From an uncultured Alistipes sp. (GTDB lineage: Bacteria > Bacteroidota > Bacteroidia > Bacteroidales > Rikenellaceae), in the NCBI GenBank assembly GCA_900769525.1, contig CAAGGY010000109.1, forward strand, positions 1 through 32,356: 32,356 nt of DNA, in the 5' to 3' direction. Shown here piece by piece: positions 7,946-17,094 of this stretch. The notes beneath the pieces were generated by a model, which searched no databases, was not told the origin of the DNA, and saw only the letters and a program-made list of their open reading frames with translations. The first letter of the stretch is position 1. Each line of letters begins with the position of its first letter. A program made the position numbers and the translations under genes.

Positions 7946-9626
7946 ATTTCTGGATTTTACTCTTTACTGCTTCGTAGTCTGTTGTTCGTGGCATCTCGAG
8001 CGTTAGGGCTCTCTGCCAGTAGGCCACAGCCTGCTCGATGTTTCCACGTGAGAGCTCATAGTCGCCCAGGGTGTTATACACCTGGAAGTAGTTAGGGTTG
8101 TTAGCCACCACTTCCTCGATAAACTCCTGACTAAGAGCCTCGCCACTATCTATGGCCGAGGTGATTGTTCGATAGTGCTCTCGATATTTACACACTCTAA
8201 TATACTCATCATCAAGGGCAAGGCTATCAGCGGCGATACTATACTCGTAGCGAGCGCACGACTCTTTGACCGTATGCTCCCTGTCAAAGACATCGTTAAG
8301 GTCGTAGCACAGGTACTCACCCAGCTGCCATGGCGACGTAGATACCCAAAAGCGTAGCTGCTCGGGCTCGAAGACGATGGAGTGGTGAGCGATAAACTGG
8401 TTTAGCGACTTCTCATTGCTAAGGCCAATATCGGCACCACCGAGGCCATATCTATTACGCAACACCCCAACAGCCTCATCGACACTCACAGGGCTCGCCT
8501 GCGTGAGAAGCTCCTTGAGGCGCTGATAGCGATATGGGCTATCAGAGGTTGCGATATTCTCGACATTGTACTCATCCTCGGCAAAGAGCGATGATTGATA
8601 GTGGTTGGTGCATATTATACTTGAGCCAGAACCTCTATAGAGCGCCATCTTCTCTGGTGTCTTCTCGATGATTGCCGCACAGCCATCCTTGGCAGAGCCT
8701 ATGAGTAGCGACTCCGACACGAAGGTCTTATACTGCGAGGCTATGTTGTAGGCCTCGTCGATGTTTGAGGCGTACTGCAATATGTGGCGTGCAAGCAGCG
8801 AGATAGGTATTGCCGACGAGGTGGGAATAGCACCCTTAGCGGCGTTGAGCGTAATGGTGAGGCCACACTCATTCATGCCCGAGAGCACACCCATCATGCC
8901 CGGCCATGAGATAGATGCAAAGCGATAGCCATCCTCAGGCTCAACAAAGAGCACAACCTTATTCTTAGCAAAGTCATCACCCACCCAGAAGTCGAAGTTA
9001 CGACCCACAAGAAGTCCCTGCGCATCGCTATCGTCACCCCAGCAGGCAAACGAGCTACATCCCACAAGCATATACTGCTGCATGGCGTGGCCAATGTCGT
9101 GTGCAGCATGGTAGTTTAGCTGACGAACATAGGAGTTGCCATAGGAGTTATACTTATCGGTGCAGGAGAGCGACATTGCATATATCTCCTCGCAATACTG
9201 CTTAGGGATATAGTCGGCAATGTTGCGGTTAAAAACTATGATGAGCTTATGTAAAAAGTCTACCCACCACTCCGAGGGTATCATCTCATGAATCTGATTT
9301 ACAAAGACATCCTCCTGGCGCTCAAGCAGATCCTTACTCATAACGCCATATCTTGCGCCAAGCTCATAGGAGTCACCCTCGATATATGCCTCCCACAAGC
9401 CACTCCTGTTAAGCATAAGCCACGAGTCGCCACACACACGCAGTGAGTCGGTGTCGACAGAGAGCTCATACTTGCTTAGGTCGATAGGTGTTGTTGGCTT
9501 ATTGAAATCGGCAGATAAATAGAGGCACACCCCGACCACAAAGCCTATTGCAGCCAGGATAAGTGGCGCACACAATATTGCAGCGCCGAGAGCTATTGTT
9601 ATCTTTACTCCTCTACGCATTGCCAA
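7932..9626 (-). CDS. C45-type Ntn-hydrolase/acyltransferase with membrane anchor and TPR tail
   Basis: This 564-residue protein resembles the acyl-CoA:6-aminopenicillanate acyltransferase (peptidase C45) family, whose members cleave themselves to expose a nucleophilic cysteine and then hydrolyse or transfer acyl groups. Seen are a hydrophobic N-terminal segment (about 8-37, anchor or uncleaved signal), then a pro-region, the autocleavage site G-C190-SSFACW followed by GLLVGRNFDFWVGDD, and MMGVLSGMNECGLTITLN with the usual family Asn/Gly pattern. Near the end one TPR-like repeat is visible (NYFQVYNTLGDYELSRGN, then IEQAVAYWQRAL). The combination points to an envelope-facing enzyme. In the cluster it could move the polyene acyl chain to its final acceptor or trim it; this is inference. 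It overlaps both neighbours by 14 bases. Confidence 0.8.
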   Translation of the reverse strand: MAMRRGVKITIALGAAILCAPLILAAIGFVVGVCLYLSADFNKPTTPIDLSKYELSVDTDSLRVCGDSWLMLNRSGLWEAYIEGDSYELGARYGVMSKDLLERQEDVFVNQIHEMIPSEWWVDFLHKLIIVFNRNIADYIPKQYCEEIYAMSLSCTDKYNSYGNSYVRQLNYHAAHDIGHAMQQYMLVGCSSFACWGDDSDAQGLLVGRNFDFWVGDDFAKNKVVLFVEPEDGYRFASISWPGMMGVLSGMNECGLTITLNAAKGAIPTSSAIPISLLARHILQYASNIDEAYNIASQYKTFVSESLLIGSAKDGCAAIIEKTPEKMALYRGSGSSIICTNHYQSSLFAEDEYNVENIATSDSPYRYQRLKELLTQASPVSVDEAVGVLRNRYGLGGADIGLSNEKSLNQFIAHHSIVFEPEQLRFWVSTSPWQLGEYLCYDLNDVFDREHTVKESCARYEYSIAADSLALDDEYIRVCKYREHYRTITSAIDSGEALSQEFIEEVVANNPNYFQVYNTLGDYELSRGNIEQAVAYWQRALTLEMPRTTDYEAVKSKIQKYDKR

Positions 9627-11106
9627 TCTTTTTTGCTAAATAGTCTGCTCCGATAATCTCCGAACTTGTTACTGCCGAGGAGATAACTGTTCCAAGACAG
9701 CCGTGAATATTAAGGTTTTGACCTGTGAGCAACAGGTTGCCGATACGTGTGCGTGCTGGCATTAGCGTAACCATAGGGTTGCGGCAATCCTTAACGATAC
9801 CGTAGGCACTTCCCTCTGGTGTTGACGTATAGTCACGATAGGTCAACGGCGAGGCGGTGACCACCTTGTCGATATGCTGACGTAGCTCAGGATGATACTG
9901 ACTCACAAAGTCGATGACAGCCTCGCTAAACTCATGCTTAAACTCCTTATAATCCTGACCACGATGCTCAACCGAAGTATTTGCCCACCTCTGACACAAG
10001 GCATAAGGCATAGGTGTGAGTAGTGCTATCACACTTGTACACTCGCTATTGCGATTTGGCTGCATACAGATGAGTGTAGATGGAATATTGTGTCCCTTAT
10101 AATCGCCCATAGTTGCCCAAACATCGGGATTGTTGAAGATATAGTGGTTTTGATTCACATACTTGATGCTATTAGGCTTAAGCAGCAGATATGTTGTGAA
10201 CAGACCATATGTATTTGCCAGCGAGTTGATACGTGTGAAGAAGGCCTTCTTGTATATCGTGTTATTCTCCAGCAATGAGAATGTAACCGAAGGGTGAAGC
10301 GACGATACCACCCACTTAGCCTTCAGTCTCTCGCCTGAGGCAAGCTCCACGTAGTCAACACTCTCGCCATCAAGCACAATCTTTCCGACCTTCGACTTTA
10401 GCAATACATCGCCACCTGTCGACTTAATCCTCTCGACAAGAAGGTCGGCCAACTGCTGCGAGCCATCCTCAAAGGCGTAGGCACCCTCGATATTCGAGTG
10501 GGTAATCATGCCATACTCGTAGAGCGAAGTAGTTTGCTTATCGCCAGCAAAGAGACCACAGTTTCCAGCCAGCACGTGTCTAAGTCGCTCGTTATCGACA
10601 TACTTATTAATCTCATCATAGGCCGATAGCGACATATACTCGAAACCTCCATTCGACACCTTACCCTGCTTAAGCCACGATGGCGAGATGAGATTACCCA
10701 CCAGCTTGAGACGGTCGCTAAAGGCCTTTATACCCTCTCTCTCCTCAGGGAAGTGCGCTGCCAAGGTGTCGACAAAGCGGTCATAGCCCATAGCGTGGCT
10801 ATAGCTCTTGCCATCACCAAAGTGGAAGTGGTCAAAGCCACTCTCATCAAGCTTTCGAAGGTGTAGGTTGTCGATAACTCCTAAATACTTGAAGTATTGA
10901 TGCATAATCTGGCCCTCAGAGAGGCTTCCGACATAGTGCATACCTGTGTCGAGCGTGCGACCATGGCGCTGGAACGACTGCAAGCAGCCACCAATAACGC
11001 TATGCTGCTCAAGCACACAGACATTAAGGCCCTCCTTGCCAAGCATAACACCGCACGAAAGGCCACCCAGGCCTCCGCCAATTACTATAACATCATACTG
11101 TTTCAT
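9613..11106 (-). CDS. FAD-dependent oxidoreductase, phytoene desaturase/retinol saturase-like
   Basis: This 497-residue flavoprotein has the N-terminal dinucleotide-binding signature VIVIGGGLGGLSCG (7-20), the following EQHSVIGGCLQSF (33-45) and the C-terminal FAD-contact segment LLLTGQNLNIHGCLGT. This is the layout of CrtI/CrtISO and retinol saturase enzymes, which desaturate, isomerise or saturate carbon-carbon bonds in conjugated chains. Related oxidoreductases occur in Bacteroidota polyene clusters. Here it may adjust the geometry or saturation of the polyene. The direction of the reaction cannot be read. Its ATG shares one base with the stop of the MMPL fusion gene and its end overlaps the C45 gene by 14 bases. 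Confidence 0.82.
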   Translation of the reverse strand: MKQYDVIVIGGGLGGLSCGVMLGKEGLNVCVLEQHSVIGGCLQSFQRHGRTLDTGMHYVGSLSEGQIMHQYFKYLGVIDNLHLRKLDESGFDHFHFGDGKSYSHAMGYDRFVDTLAAHFPEEREGIKAFSDRLKLVGNLISPSWLKQGKVSNGGFEYMSLSAYDEINKYVDNERLRHVLAGNCGLFAGDKQTTSLYEYGMITHSNIEGAYAFEDGSQQLADLLVERIKSTGGDVLLKSKVGKIVLDGESVDYVELASGERLKAKWVVSSLHPSVTFSLLENNTIYKKAFFTRINSLANTYGLFTTYLLLKPNSIKYVNQNHYIFNNPDVWATMGDYKGHNIPSTLICMQPNRNSECTSVIALLTPMPYALCQRWANTSVEHRGQDYKEFKHEFSEAVIDFVSQYHPELRQHIDKVVTASPLTYRDYTSTPEGSAYGIVKDCRNPMVTLMPARTRIGNLLLTGQNLNIHGCLGTVISSAVTSSEIIGADYLAKKIGNA

Positions 11107-14100
11107 TATCGCATCTTTGTTAGTATGTAGAGCATCTCAGAGCTATCCTTATCGCAGCTGCGAATCTTGATATCGAGCGCATTTTCTGCGGCAAACTCTC
11201 TGAACCACTCCTCGCTTACGAATGTAAGCTCCGTAGTTGTCTTATTAAACTTAATAATGCGTGTCGACCAGAGCTCCGTTGCCTTAATCTTCTCGTGCTT
11301 CTCAGCCTGGCTAACATCACCATCACGAACGACAATCATACCTCCAGGATTAAGGCTCTCCACAGCTCTGGCAAGAATGTCACGCTGCGACTCCGCATCG
11401 ACATAGTGAAGGCTATCGTTGAATAGTATTGCATCGCTCTGAGGCAGCTTCTTCGTGCGCATATCGGCACACTGGAATCTGACGTTGCACTTCTTTCGCA
11501 AGAAGCAGTGGTTGGCAACCTCAATCTTGTCGTAGTCGTAGTCTATGCCCACGACACGTCTATCGGGCGATAGCATACCAAGCATATAGGACATCTGTCC
11601 ATAACCACAGCCGACGTCGGTGATGGTGGCATTGCGTGGAATCAATCTATCCCAGAGATCGTAATAGCCATCAATACGACACTTAATGCGCATATACCAC
11701 TCAAGCACAGGACCCTTGTAGATGTAGTTCTTGATAAGCGCATCACGGAAATAAGCATTACGAGTTCTACCAAGGTCGTCGTTATAGAGTCTATACTGCT
11801 CGACATACCAGCGACGGATGTTCTTTGCCTGCTCCTGATATGTTGCGCCAAACGACGTATCGCCATACTCAATACGCTGAAGTGTGCGTGTTGAGATGAT
11901 ACCATGCTTGATATAGAAGCCCTGCTTCTTGGCTGATATCTGACCTGCGCCATAGATTAGCATTGGCACAATATCGAGTTTGAGCAGGTGTGCCAAGTAG
12001 AAGGCACCCTTATGGAAACGCTGAATCTTGCAATCTGGAGATCGTGTGCCCTCAGGGAATACCACCACAGAGTAACCCTCCGACACACGCTCCTTGAGTC
12101 GCTCGGCAAGAGCCTCGTAGCCATCTGCTGAGTGGTGGAAGTCGGCATACTGCACAATCCAACCGAAAAATGGCGAGTTCCACACCCAGCTGTTTGTCAT
12201 CATAACAATCTTAGGTGTTGTCGACAACAGCAGCAAGATGTCGATAAACGACTGGTGGTTGGCAATAATCACCGCTGGCTTATCAAACTTCTCGTTATAA
12301 GGGTTTTGCCTAATGGTCTTAACCGTAATCATCGTACTAAGGAAGATGCGAGTAAAGCCATAGACCATCTTATGGAAGGCAAGCTTTTTTGTAGTACGCT
12401 TAAGAGGCAGAGCCATGAGCACAAGCATAAAGAGCTGCGAGAGAATACATCCAATGAGGAAGTAGACAAAGCAGTAGAGCGTGTTGAGTATGCTACCAAG
12501 TGTATATGGGAAGCCACCCTTAAACGTTTGCGCAGTAACCAACAATCTAAAGAGCATTGGCTGCACGGTGTACGACACAAGCACAACGACACTTAGTCCT
12601 AATACCGAGATAAGAGCTATCGACCTAAGAGCTGGGTGTTGTGCGAAGATTAGCACACCCATACCGACAATTGCCGTAAATGCCGAGAAGAATATGGCTG
12701 TCTTGTGCGAGCCGAGCACCCTCTTACCACTCTTATACTCCTGCAACAGACCATCCATGATAAAGATGCTGAAGTCGTCGCCAATACCGAAGATAAAGGT
12801 TGCCAGGATGATATTCACGATGTTGAACTTAATATCAAAAATCGCCATCATTCCAAGGATAATCACCCAGCTAATGGCCATAGGCAAGAATGTCAGCAGC
12901 GTTAGCTCGATACGTCCATATGAGAGCAAGAGTGCAAGGAATACGATGAGAGAAGAGACCAACAAGATGTAGTTAAAGTCATCGCTTGTCGACTCCACCA
13001 TCTTAGAAGAAAAGTATCCTCTATCAATTACTGCCGTATTCTCCAGCTTGTCGAGCTCGCCATATATCTCGGCCTTATGCTCCTCGTCGATATCTATGCG
13101 GCAGAGCAACGAGGTGGTATTCTCAGATGGTGTCAACCAATCTGAGATAATTGGAACATCCGCAATCTCGGCCTTTGAGTAGTTGCAGACGCCGTACTCT
13201 CTACTTAGCAACTCGCCAAAGTTTGCAAAGGCATTTGCCCTAAAGCCCATCTTCTGGGCAGCAGCCTCCACCTTGGCAAGCACATCACCACGACGCTCGC
13301 TCCAGAAGCTATTCCAACGCTCGATACGCTCGGCCTGAAGTGCTGGTGGGATGACGAACTCCTTGAGTGTTACAACATTGCTGAGCTGACCAGCCTGCAT
13401 ATAGCCCTCGAGCAACTCCTCGAGGCGATTATACTCATCTGCCAAAGCATTGAGGTCCTGGCCACCAGTGACAATATATACACTCTTGCTATCATCGCCC
13501 AGAATATCCTTAGAGCGCTTCTCGGCCTCAACGATATGCTCAGGCATAAAGTTGATATTCGACATATCGTCGTCGAACTCAACATCCTGATAGAAGAACA
13601 GAGCGATAATAGTGAGCACGAAGATTGAGATTACAACCCATTTATTACCATCATACTTATAGCTCACAACACGCTCAATCTTGTTTAGCATCCAGCTCTT
13701 CTTCACCTCGCCATAACCTCTAAGGAACTGAGGCATGAAGACAAGGCAGAAGATTGTTGTGCCAATAAGCGTGAATACCGAGAAGAGGCCCATATCCTGC
13801 AATAGGGCCGACGAGGTAAACATCAGCGCAGCAAAGGCTCCAATAGTCGTGAAGCAACCGATGGTCAGCGGCATTGTAAGCTCCTCGATAATCTCCTTTG
13901 GAGAGGTTATGTGGTTAAGGTGCGAGACGATGTGTATTGAGTAGCTTAGCGATATACCAAGCACCACAGTTCCTGCTCCAATGGCGATTGCCGATATCTC
14001 GCCCTGGACAAGCCACACCATAGCCAGAGCAAAGAGAGCTCCAAAGATTGGAGGTATGATAATCAGAGGTATAGACCTCTTATTCCTAAACGAGAGATAG

Positions 14101-14930
14101 ATGACAAAGAGGATAAATATCATCGCCAAACCCAGTGTCACTGAGGTATCCTTCTTAATCTGGCGAGCATTGTAAACCGCCACGATAGGGCCACCAATAG
14201 CATCAATAGCTACGCCATCGACCTCGGCCATAAGCTCTGCATGCTCAAGACCACTGACGAGCCTATCGTTACTGCCCGTATCACCCATGCCATTGCTTGG
14301 CTGAATGAAGAGCAGCATTGTAGATAGGTCGCTTGTGAACAATCGGCCGTTATATATCTCGTACTGCAGGTCGGGATTATACTTCTGGAACTTCTGTAGT
14401 AGCGGAGTACCAAGATTGAGGGGGTCGCGCATCACTACATCGCCTACAACCATACCTGAGGCCGAGGTAAGCAGATTGTAGACACTCTCAATCTGAGAGT
14501 CTATACCCTCGTCGGTAAGCTTTGCGTCCAATGCTGCATAATCCTCATCTGTAAGGAATATTGGAAGGTGGTCGTAGATAAACGAGGTCACCTTACCAAT
14601 TGTCTGATCATCGGCATGGGCAGTAATCGAGCTAACAAGGCCCTCCTGCTGAAGCGGAGCCAACTCCTGCTCAAAGATCTCGGCAGATGATATAATATGG
14701 TCGGGATTCTCGCCAGATAGCAACACTACGATTTTGTCCTTGACGGCGACATTCTCAAACGTGGCATTCTTCTTCTCATCCGAGCTATTAAAGAAGTTGG
14801 TAATATTCTCCTGGAACGAAATTTGCGATGCCATAACGGCACAGATAGCTACAATAGAAACCAGGATAACATAGAATGTTACCCTGTGTTTTTCGAACCA
14901 ATCGTAGATATTTAAGAAGAGCTTACTCAT
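11106..14930 (-). CDS. Fusion: MMPL (RND) exporter + PlsC acyltransferase + SAM methyltransferase
   Basis: This is a single uninterrupted 1274-residue protein. Residues 1-800 are an MMPL/RND lipid transporter with two repeats: a first helix (about 16-38), a periplasmic loop (about 40-255), a helix bundle (265-400), a second helix near 431, a second loop, and a second bundle (650-800) containing GIGDDFSIFIMDG (715-727). Residues about 855-1030 form a 1-acylglycerol-3-phosphate acyltransferase domain with the NHQSFID box (His892, Asp897) and FPEGTRS (958-964). Residues about 1075-1274 are a class I methyltransferase with DVGCGYGQ (1105-1112). A three-domain protein of this kind is typical of Bacteroidota polyene clusters. 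Likely work: acylate a lipid acceptor with the polyene, methylate it, and flip or export it. It overlaps both neighbours (8 bases and 1 base). Confidence 0.9.
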   Translation of the reverse strand: MSKLFLNIYDWFEKHRVTFYVILVSIVAICAVMASQISFQENITNFFNSSDEKKNATFENVAVKDKIVVLLSGENPDHIISSAEIFEQELAPLQQEGLVSSITAHADDQTIGKVTSFIYDHLPIFLTDEDYAALDAKLTDEGIDSQIESVYNLLTSASGMVVGDVVMRDPLNLGTPLLQKFQKYNPDLQYEIYNGRLFTSDLSTMLLFIQPSNGMGDTGSNDRLVSGLEHAELMAEVDGVAIDAIGGPIVAVYNARQIKKDTSVTLGLAMIFILFVIYLSFRNKRSIPLIIIPPIFGALFALAMVWLVQGEISAIAIGAGTVVLGISLSYSIHIVSHLNHITSPKEIIEELTMPLTIGCFTTIGAFAALMFTSSALLQDMGLFSVFTLIGTTIFCLVFMPQFLRGYGEVKKSWMLNKIERVVSYKYDGNKWVVISIFVLTIIALFFYQDVEFDDDMSNINFMPEHIVEAEKRSKDILGDDSKSVYIVTGGQDLNALADEYNRLEELLEGYMQAGQLSNVVTLKEFVIPPALQAERIERWNSFWSERRGDVLAKVEAAAQKMGFRANAFANFGELLSREYGVCNYSKAEIADVPIISDWLTPSENTTSLLCRIDIDEEHKAEIYGELDKLENTAVIDRGYFSSKMVESTSDDFNYILLVSSLIVFLALLLSYGRIELTLLTFLPMAISWVIILGMMAIFDIKFNIVNIILATFIFGIGDDFSIFIMDGLLQEYKSGKRVLGSHKTAIFFSAFTAIVGMGVLIFAQHPALRSIALISVLGLSVVVLVSYTVQPMLFRLLVTAQTFKGGFPYTLGSILNTLYCFVYFLIGCILSQLFMLVLMALPLKRTTKKLAFHKMVYGFTRIFLSTMITVKTIRQNPYNEKFDKPAVIIANHQSFIDILLLLSTTPKIVMMTNSWVWNSPFFGWIVQYADFHHSADGYEALAERLKERVSEGYSVVVFPEGTRSPDCKIQRFHKGAFYLAHLLKLDIVPMLIYGAGQISAKKQGFYIKHGIISTRTLQRIEYGDTSFGATYQEQAKNIRRWYVEQYRLYNDDLGRTRNAYFRDALIKNYIYKGPVLEWYMRIKCRIDGYYDLWDRLIPRNATITDVGCGYGQMSYMLGMLSPDRRVVGIDYDYDKIEVANHCFLRKKCNVRFQCADMRTKKLPQSDAILFNDSLHYVDAESQRDILARAVESLNPGGMIVVRDGDVSQAEKHEKIKATELWSTRIIKFNKTTTELTFVSEEWFREFAAENALDIKIRSCDKDSSEMLYILTKMR

Positions 14931-16110
14931 TGATATTCTTACGTTTACATATTATCATCACCAAAAGGCCTAATACGAAGGTCGCCAAGCCAGCCATAGT
15001 AGCCAAGGCTACACTACCAAGTAGATACTGCGTAAGGCTCTGTCCCACAGATTCAAACGTCGCACTATTTATCTGGAATATATTTTCGATATTAAGCAGC
15101 CACGCACCTGCAACCATGCTACCATAGAGGATGAATGGTATCATCGGTGGGATACTAATATTTGAGAATACCACCGCCACGACCTTATTGAGCTTTAGGA
15201 AGTGAGCCATGACGCCAGCAAAGACCATCTGGTATCCCCATATCGGGATAATACCACAGAAAATACCCCAACCCATAGCCGCAGCCATTCGCACATTCGA
15301 GTCGTTGCTATGAATAATCTGCTGGTCGATGAACTTCTTAATATTGCTAAGTGTCAGCGCACGCAAGAAGACCCACGGATAGTAGAGCAACAGTGCGTAC
15401 AACACGAGCACCGTATTAAGAATACTAATTCGAGTGAAGTCCTGCAGAGGCCTAAAGTGCGAGACACGCTCCTCGACAGGGGGATAGTAAACCTTGATAG
15501 GGATATTCTCGACATTAACACCACGCCACGCCGCACGAACGATAATCTCGACCTCAAACTCGTAGCGTCGTGTGATGAAGTGAATATTTTGTAGCTTTGT
15601 CAACGGATATAGACGGTAGCCCGACTGCGTGTCGGTCAACGTCTGGCCCGTCTCGACCTTATACCAGAAGTTTGAAAATCTGTTGGCAAAGGTGTTCTTC
15701 GATGGCATATTCTCAGCCGTGAGGTTACGAGCACCGATAAGCAAGCTGTCGGGCTTTTGCTCGATAGTCTCGATAAATGTTGGGATGTCGTCGGCATAGT
15801 GCTGGCCATCAGAGTCGATGGTAATAGCGTAGCGGTAGCCCCACTCGTAGGCCTTGCGTAAGCCGAGCTTAAGGGCATAGCCCTTACCCTTATTATTAGG
15901 ATAGTCAATAACCTTGATACCCTCAATCGAGGCGAGAATCGAGGCCGTGTTGTCGGTCGAGCCATCGTTTACGACAATGACATCAGTCGCAAACTCCTTA
16001 ACATCGCTAATCACCTGAGCAATGGTGCCGGCATTGTTATACGTAGGCATAAGCACCACGCACTTCAACTCGGCCATTCTCTGCTTATATGTCAAAGTCG
16101 TATTACTCAT
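14923..16110 (-). CDS. GT2 glycosyltransferase with C-terminal DUF2062 membrane domain
   Basis: Residues 16-250 are a family 2 glycosyltransferase: MPTYNNAGTI (21-30), VVNDGSTDNT (46-55) and the metal/nucleotide-binding DSDGQH (99-104, DXD-type), followed by the dolichyl-phosphate-mannose-synthase-like TQSGYRLYP. Residues about 230-255 hold a hydrophobic segment, and 265-385 match DUF2062, with several membrane stretches and WGIFCGIIPIWGYQ. GT2-DUF2062 proteins recur in aryl polyene and related lipid clusters. A reasonable role is glycosylation of the lipid carrier or the polyene. The start at 16110 shares a base with the preceding stop (TAATG); Met12 (16077) is an alternative because the GT fold begins just after it. 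Confidence 0.87.
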   Translation of the reverse strand: MSNTTLTYKQRMAELKCVVLMPTYNNAGTIAQVISDVKEFATDVIVVNDGSTDNTASILASIEGIKVIDYPNNKGKGYALKLGLRKAYEWGYRYAITIDSDGQHYADDIPTFIETIEQKPDSLLIGARNLTAENMPSKNTFANRFSNFWYKVETGQTLTDTQSGYRLYPLTKLQNIHFITRRYEFEVEIIVRAAWRGVNVENIPIKVYYPPVEERVSHFRPLQDFTRISILNTVLVLYALLLYYPWVFLRALTLSNIKKFIDQQIIHSNDSNVRMAAAMGWGIFCGIIPIWGYQMVFAGVMAHFLKLNKVVAVVFSNISIPPMIPFILYGSMVAGAWLLNIENIFQINSATFESVGQSLTQYLLGSVALATMAGLATFVLGLLVMIICKRKNINE

Positions 16111-16484
16111 TATCGTATTGTAGCTCTTAGTTTAAGCACTGTCTGCTGGTTGTCGACACGCTCAACTACGGCGCTGAGCTTTGTCTGGTCGACAAGCGTT
16201 AGATTTAGGATAACCCTTAAATCATGCTGTGGGATAAGGGCCGAAACATATTTACACTCCTTAATTGCCTCGAAAACAACATCTCTCGAGAGGATATTGC
16301 TCAAAGTCTCACGAATGATTGTCAGCGTGCAGACACCAGGTACCACAGCCTGCTGAGGGAAGTGGCCAGCATATATTGGATGGCTCTCAAACAACTCAGC
16401 CTCAACCTTATAGCCACCATCGGTGTGCTCTATATTGTGAATCTTATAAAAATTACCCTCTAATCTCATCTTACTTAGATACAT
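16110..16484 (-). CDS. FabZ/ApeI-like hotdog dehydratase, lacking the catalytic acid
   Basis: This 124-residue hotdog-fold protein has the FabZ-type segment HPIYAGHFPQQAVVPGV (35-51). His41 of GHFP is present. In FabZ the partner glutamate lies 14 residues later, after PGV; here that position is Thr55 (PGV-CTLTI), so the usual His/Glu dyad is incomplete. A second hotdog protein at 22104-22523 has the glutamate but not the histidine. In this pathway two dehydratases of ApeI and ApeP type are expected to remove water from the beta-hydroxyacyl-ACP to build the polyene, and a mixed dimer is plausible. It overlaps the LolA-like gene by 14 bases and ends in the GT2 start codon. Confidence 0.8.
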   Translation of the reverse strand: MYLSKMRLEGNFYKIHNIEHTDGGYKVEAELFESHPIYAGHFPQQAVVPGVCTLTIIRETLSNILSRDVVFEAIKECKYVSALIPQHDLRVILNLTLVDQTKLSAVVERVDNQQTVLKLRATIR

Positions 16485-17094
16485 TAAATAACTTACTATC
16501 TACTGCGACATTAAACTGTTTTTGGGTGAATCGGTAGGCAGTATAATCGCCCGACTTCTCCTCCATCTTCAACTCGTTGAGCGACATATCGCGCTTATCG
16601 AAGCTGATGACAATACGCGATATCTTCGAGGCAGCCTTGCCACGCTGTGGCTTGAGGGTTATCACCCACTCAGAGGCTGTCTGCTGATAGCTCACCGCAA
16701 AGCCATTACTCATCTTGTCGAAGTCGCCAACCACACAAGCTGAGAGTATAGAGCTAAGGCTCTTAAGCATAGGGTTAGATGTCACGCTTGTGGTAGTGAC
16801 ATTGCTACCCGTCTTCATCTCAAACCACTGGCTGGTCATCTTGATAAAGTCGCCATCATGGAAGGCCAAGAGCATATTGCTTGGCTTGACAAAGTAGAAA
16901 GTGCCAGTCTTGCTCACGGCGTTGGCAAGAATCGACATCTCTCTTGTCTGAGTAAACTCACACTTGATGGAGTTAACCTGCTCGTTTTTACGTCGCAGCT
17001 CACTCTGAAATGCCTGCTCCACGCTTGGTTGCTGAGCATATAGTCCAGAACATAGGAACAGAAAAAGAGTGGCGATGATAAGTCTAATTTTCAT
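16471..17094 (-). CDS. LolA-like outer-membrane lipid carrier protein
   Basis: This protein of about 207 residues has a signal peptide (MKIRLIIATLFLFLCSGLYA) and a LolA-type half-barrel: the early segment VNSIKCEFTQTREMSILA, strand GTFYFVKPSNMLLAF, and a C-terminal YRFTQKQFNVAVDSKLFNV. LolA-like proteins ferry lipidated cargo across the periplasm, and variants are common in aryl polyene clusters, so it probably carries the polyene lipid to the outer membrane. I start at 17094 because this Met precedes the basic signal-peptide start; an ATG at 17103 would add three residues and increase the overlap with the deacetylase gene. Its end overlaps the dehydratase gene by 14 bases. Confidence 0.78.
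   Translation of the reverse strand: MKIRLIIATLFLFLCSGLYAQQPSVEQAFQSELRRKNEQVNSIKCEFTQTREMSILANAVSKTGTFYFVKPSNMLLAFHDGDFIKMTSQWFEMKTGSNVTTTSVTSNPMLKSLSSILSACVVGDFDKMSNGFAVSYQQTASEWVITLKPQRGKAASKISRIVISFDKRDMSLNELKMEEKSGDYTAYRFTQKQFNVAVDSKLFNVSK

Noticed and set aside
13735..13944. Short frames opposite the MMPL fusion gene
   Set aside because: They are antisense to membrane-helix coding sequence and carry no start signals or domains.
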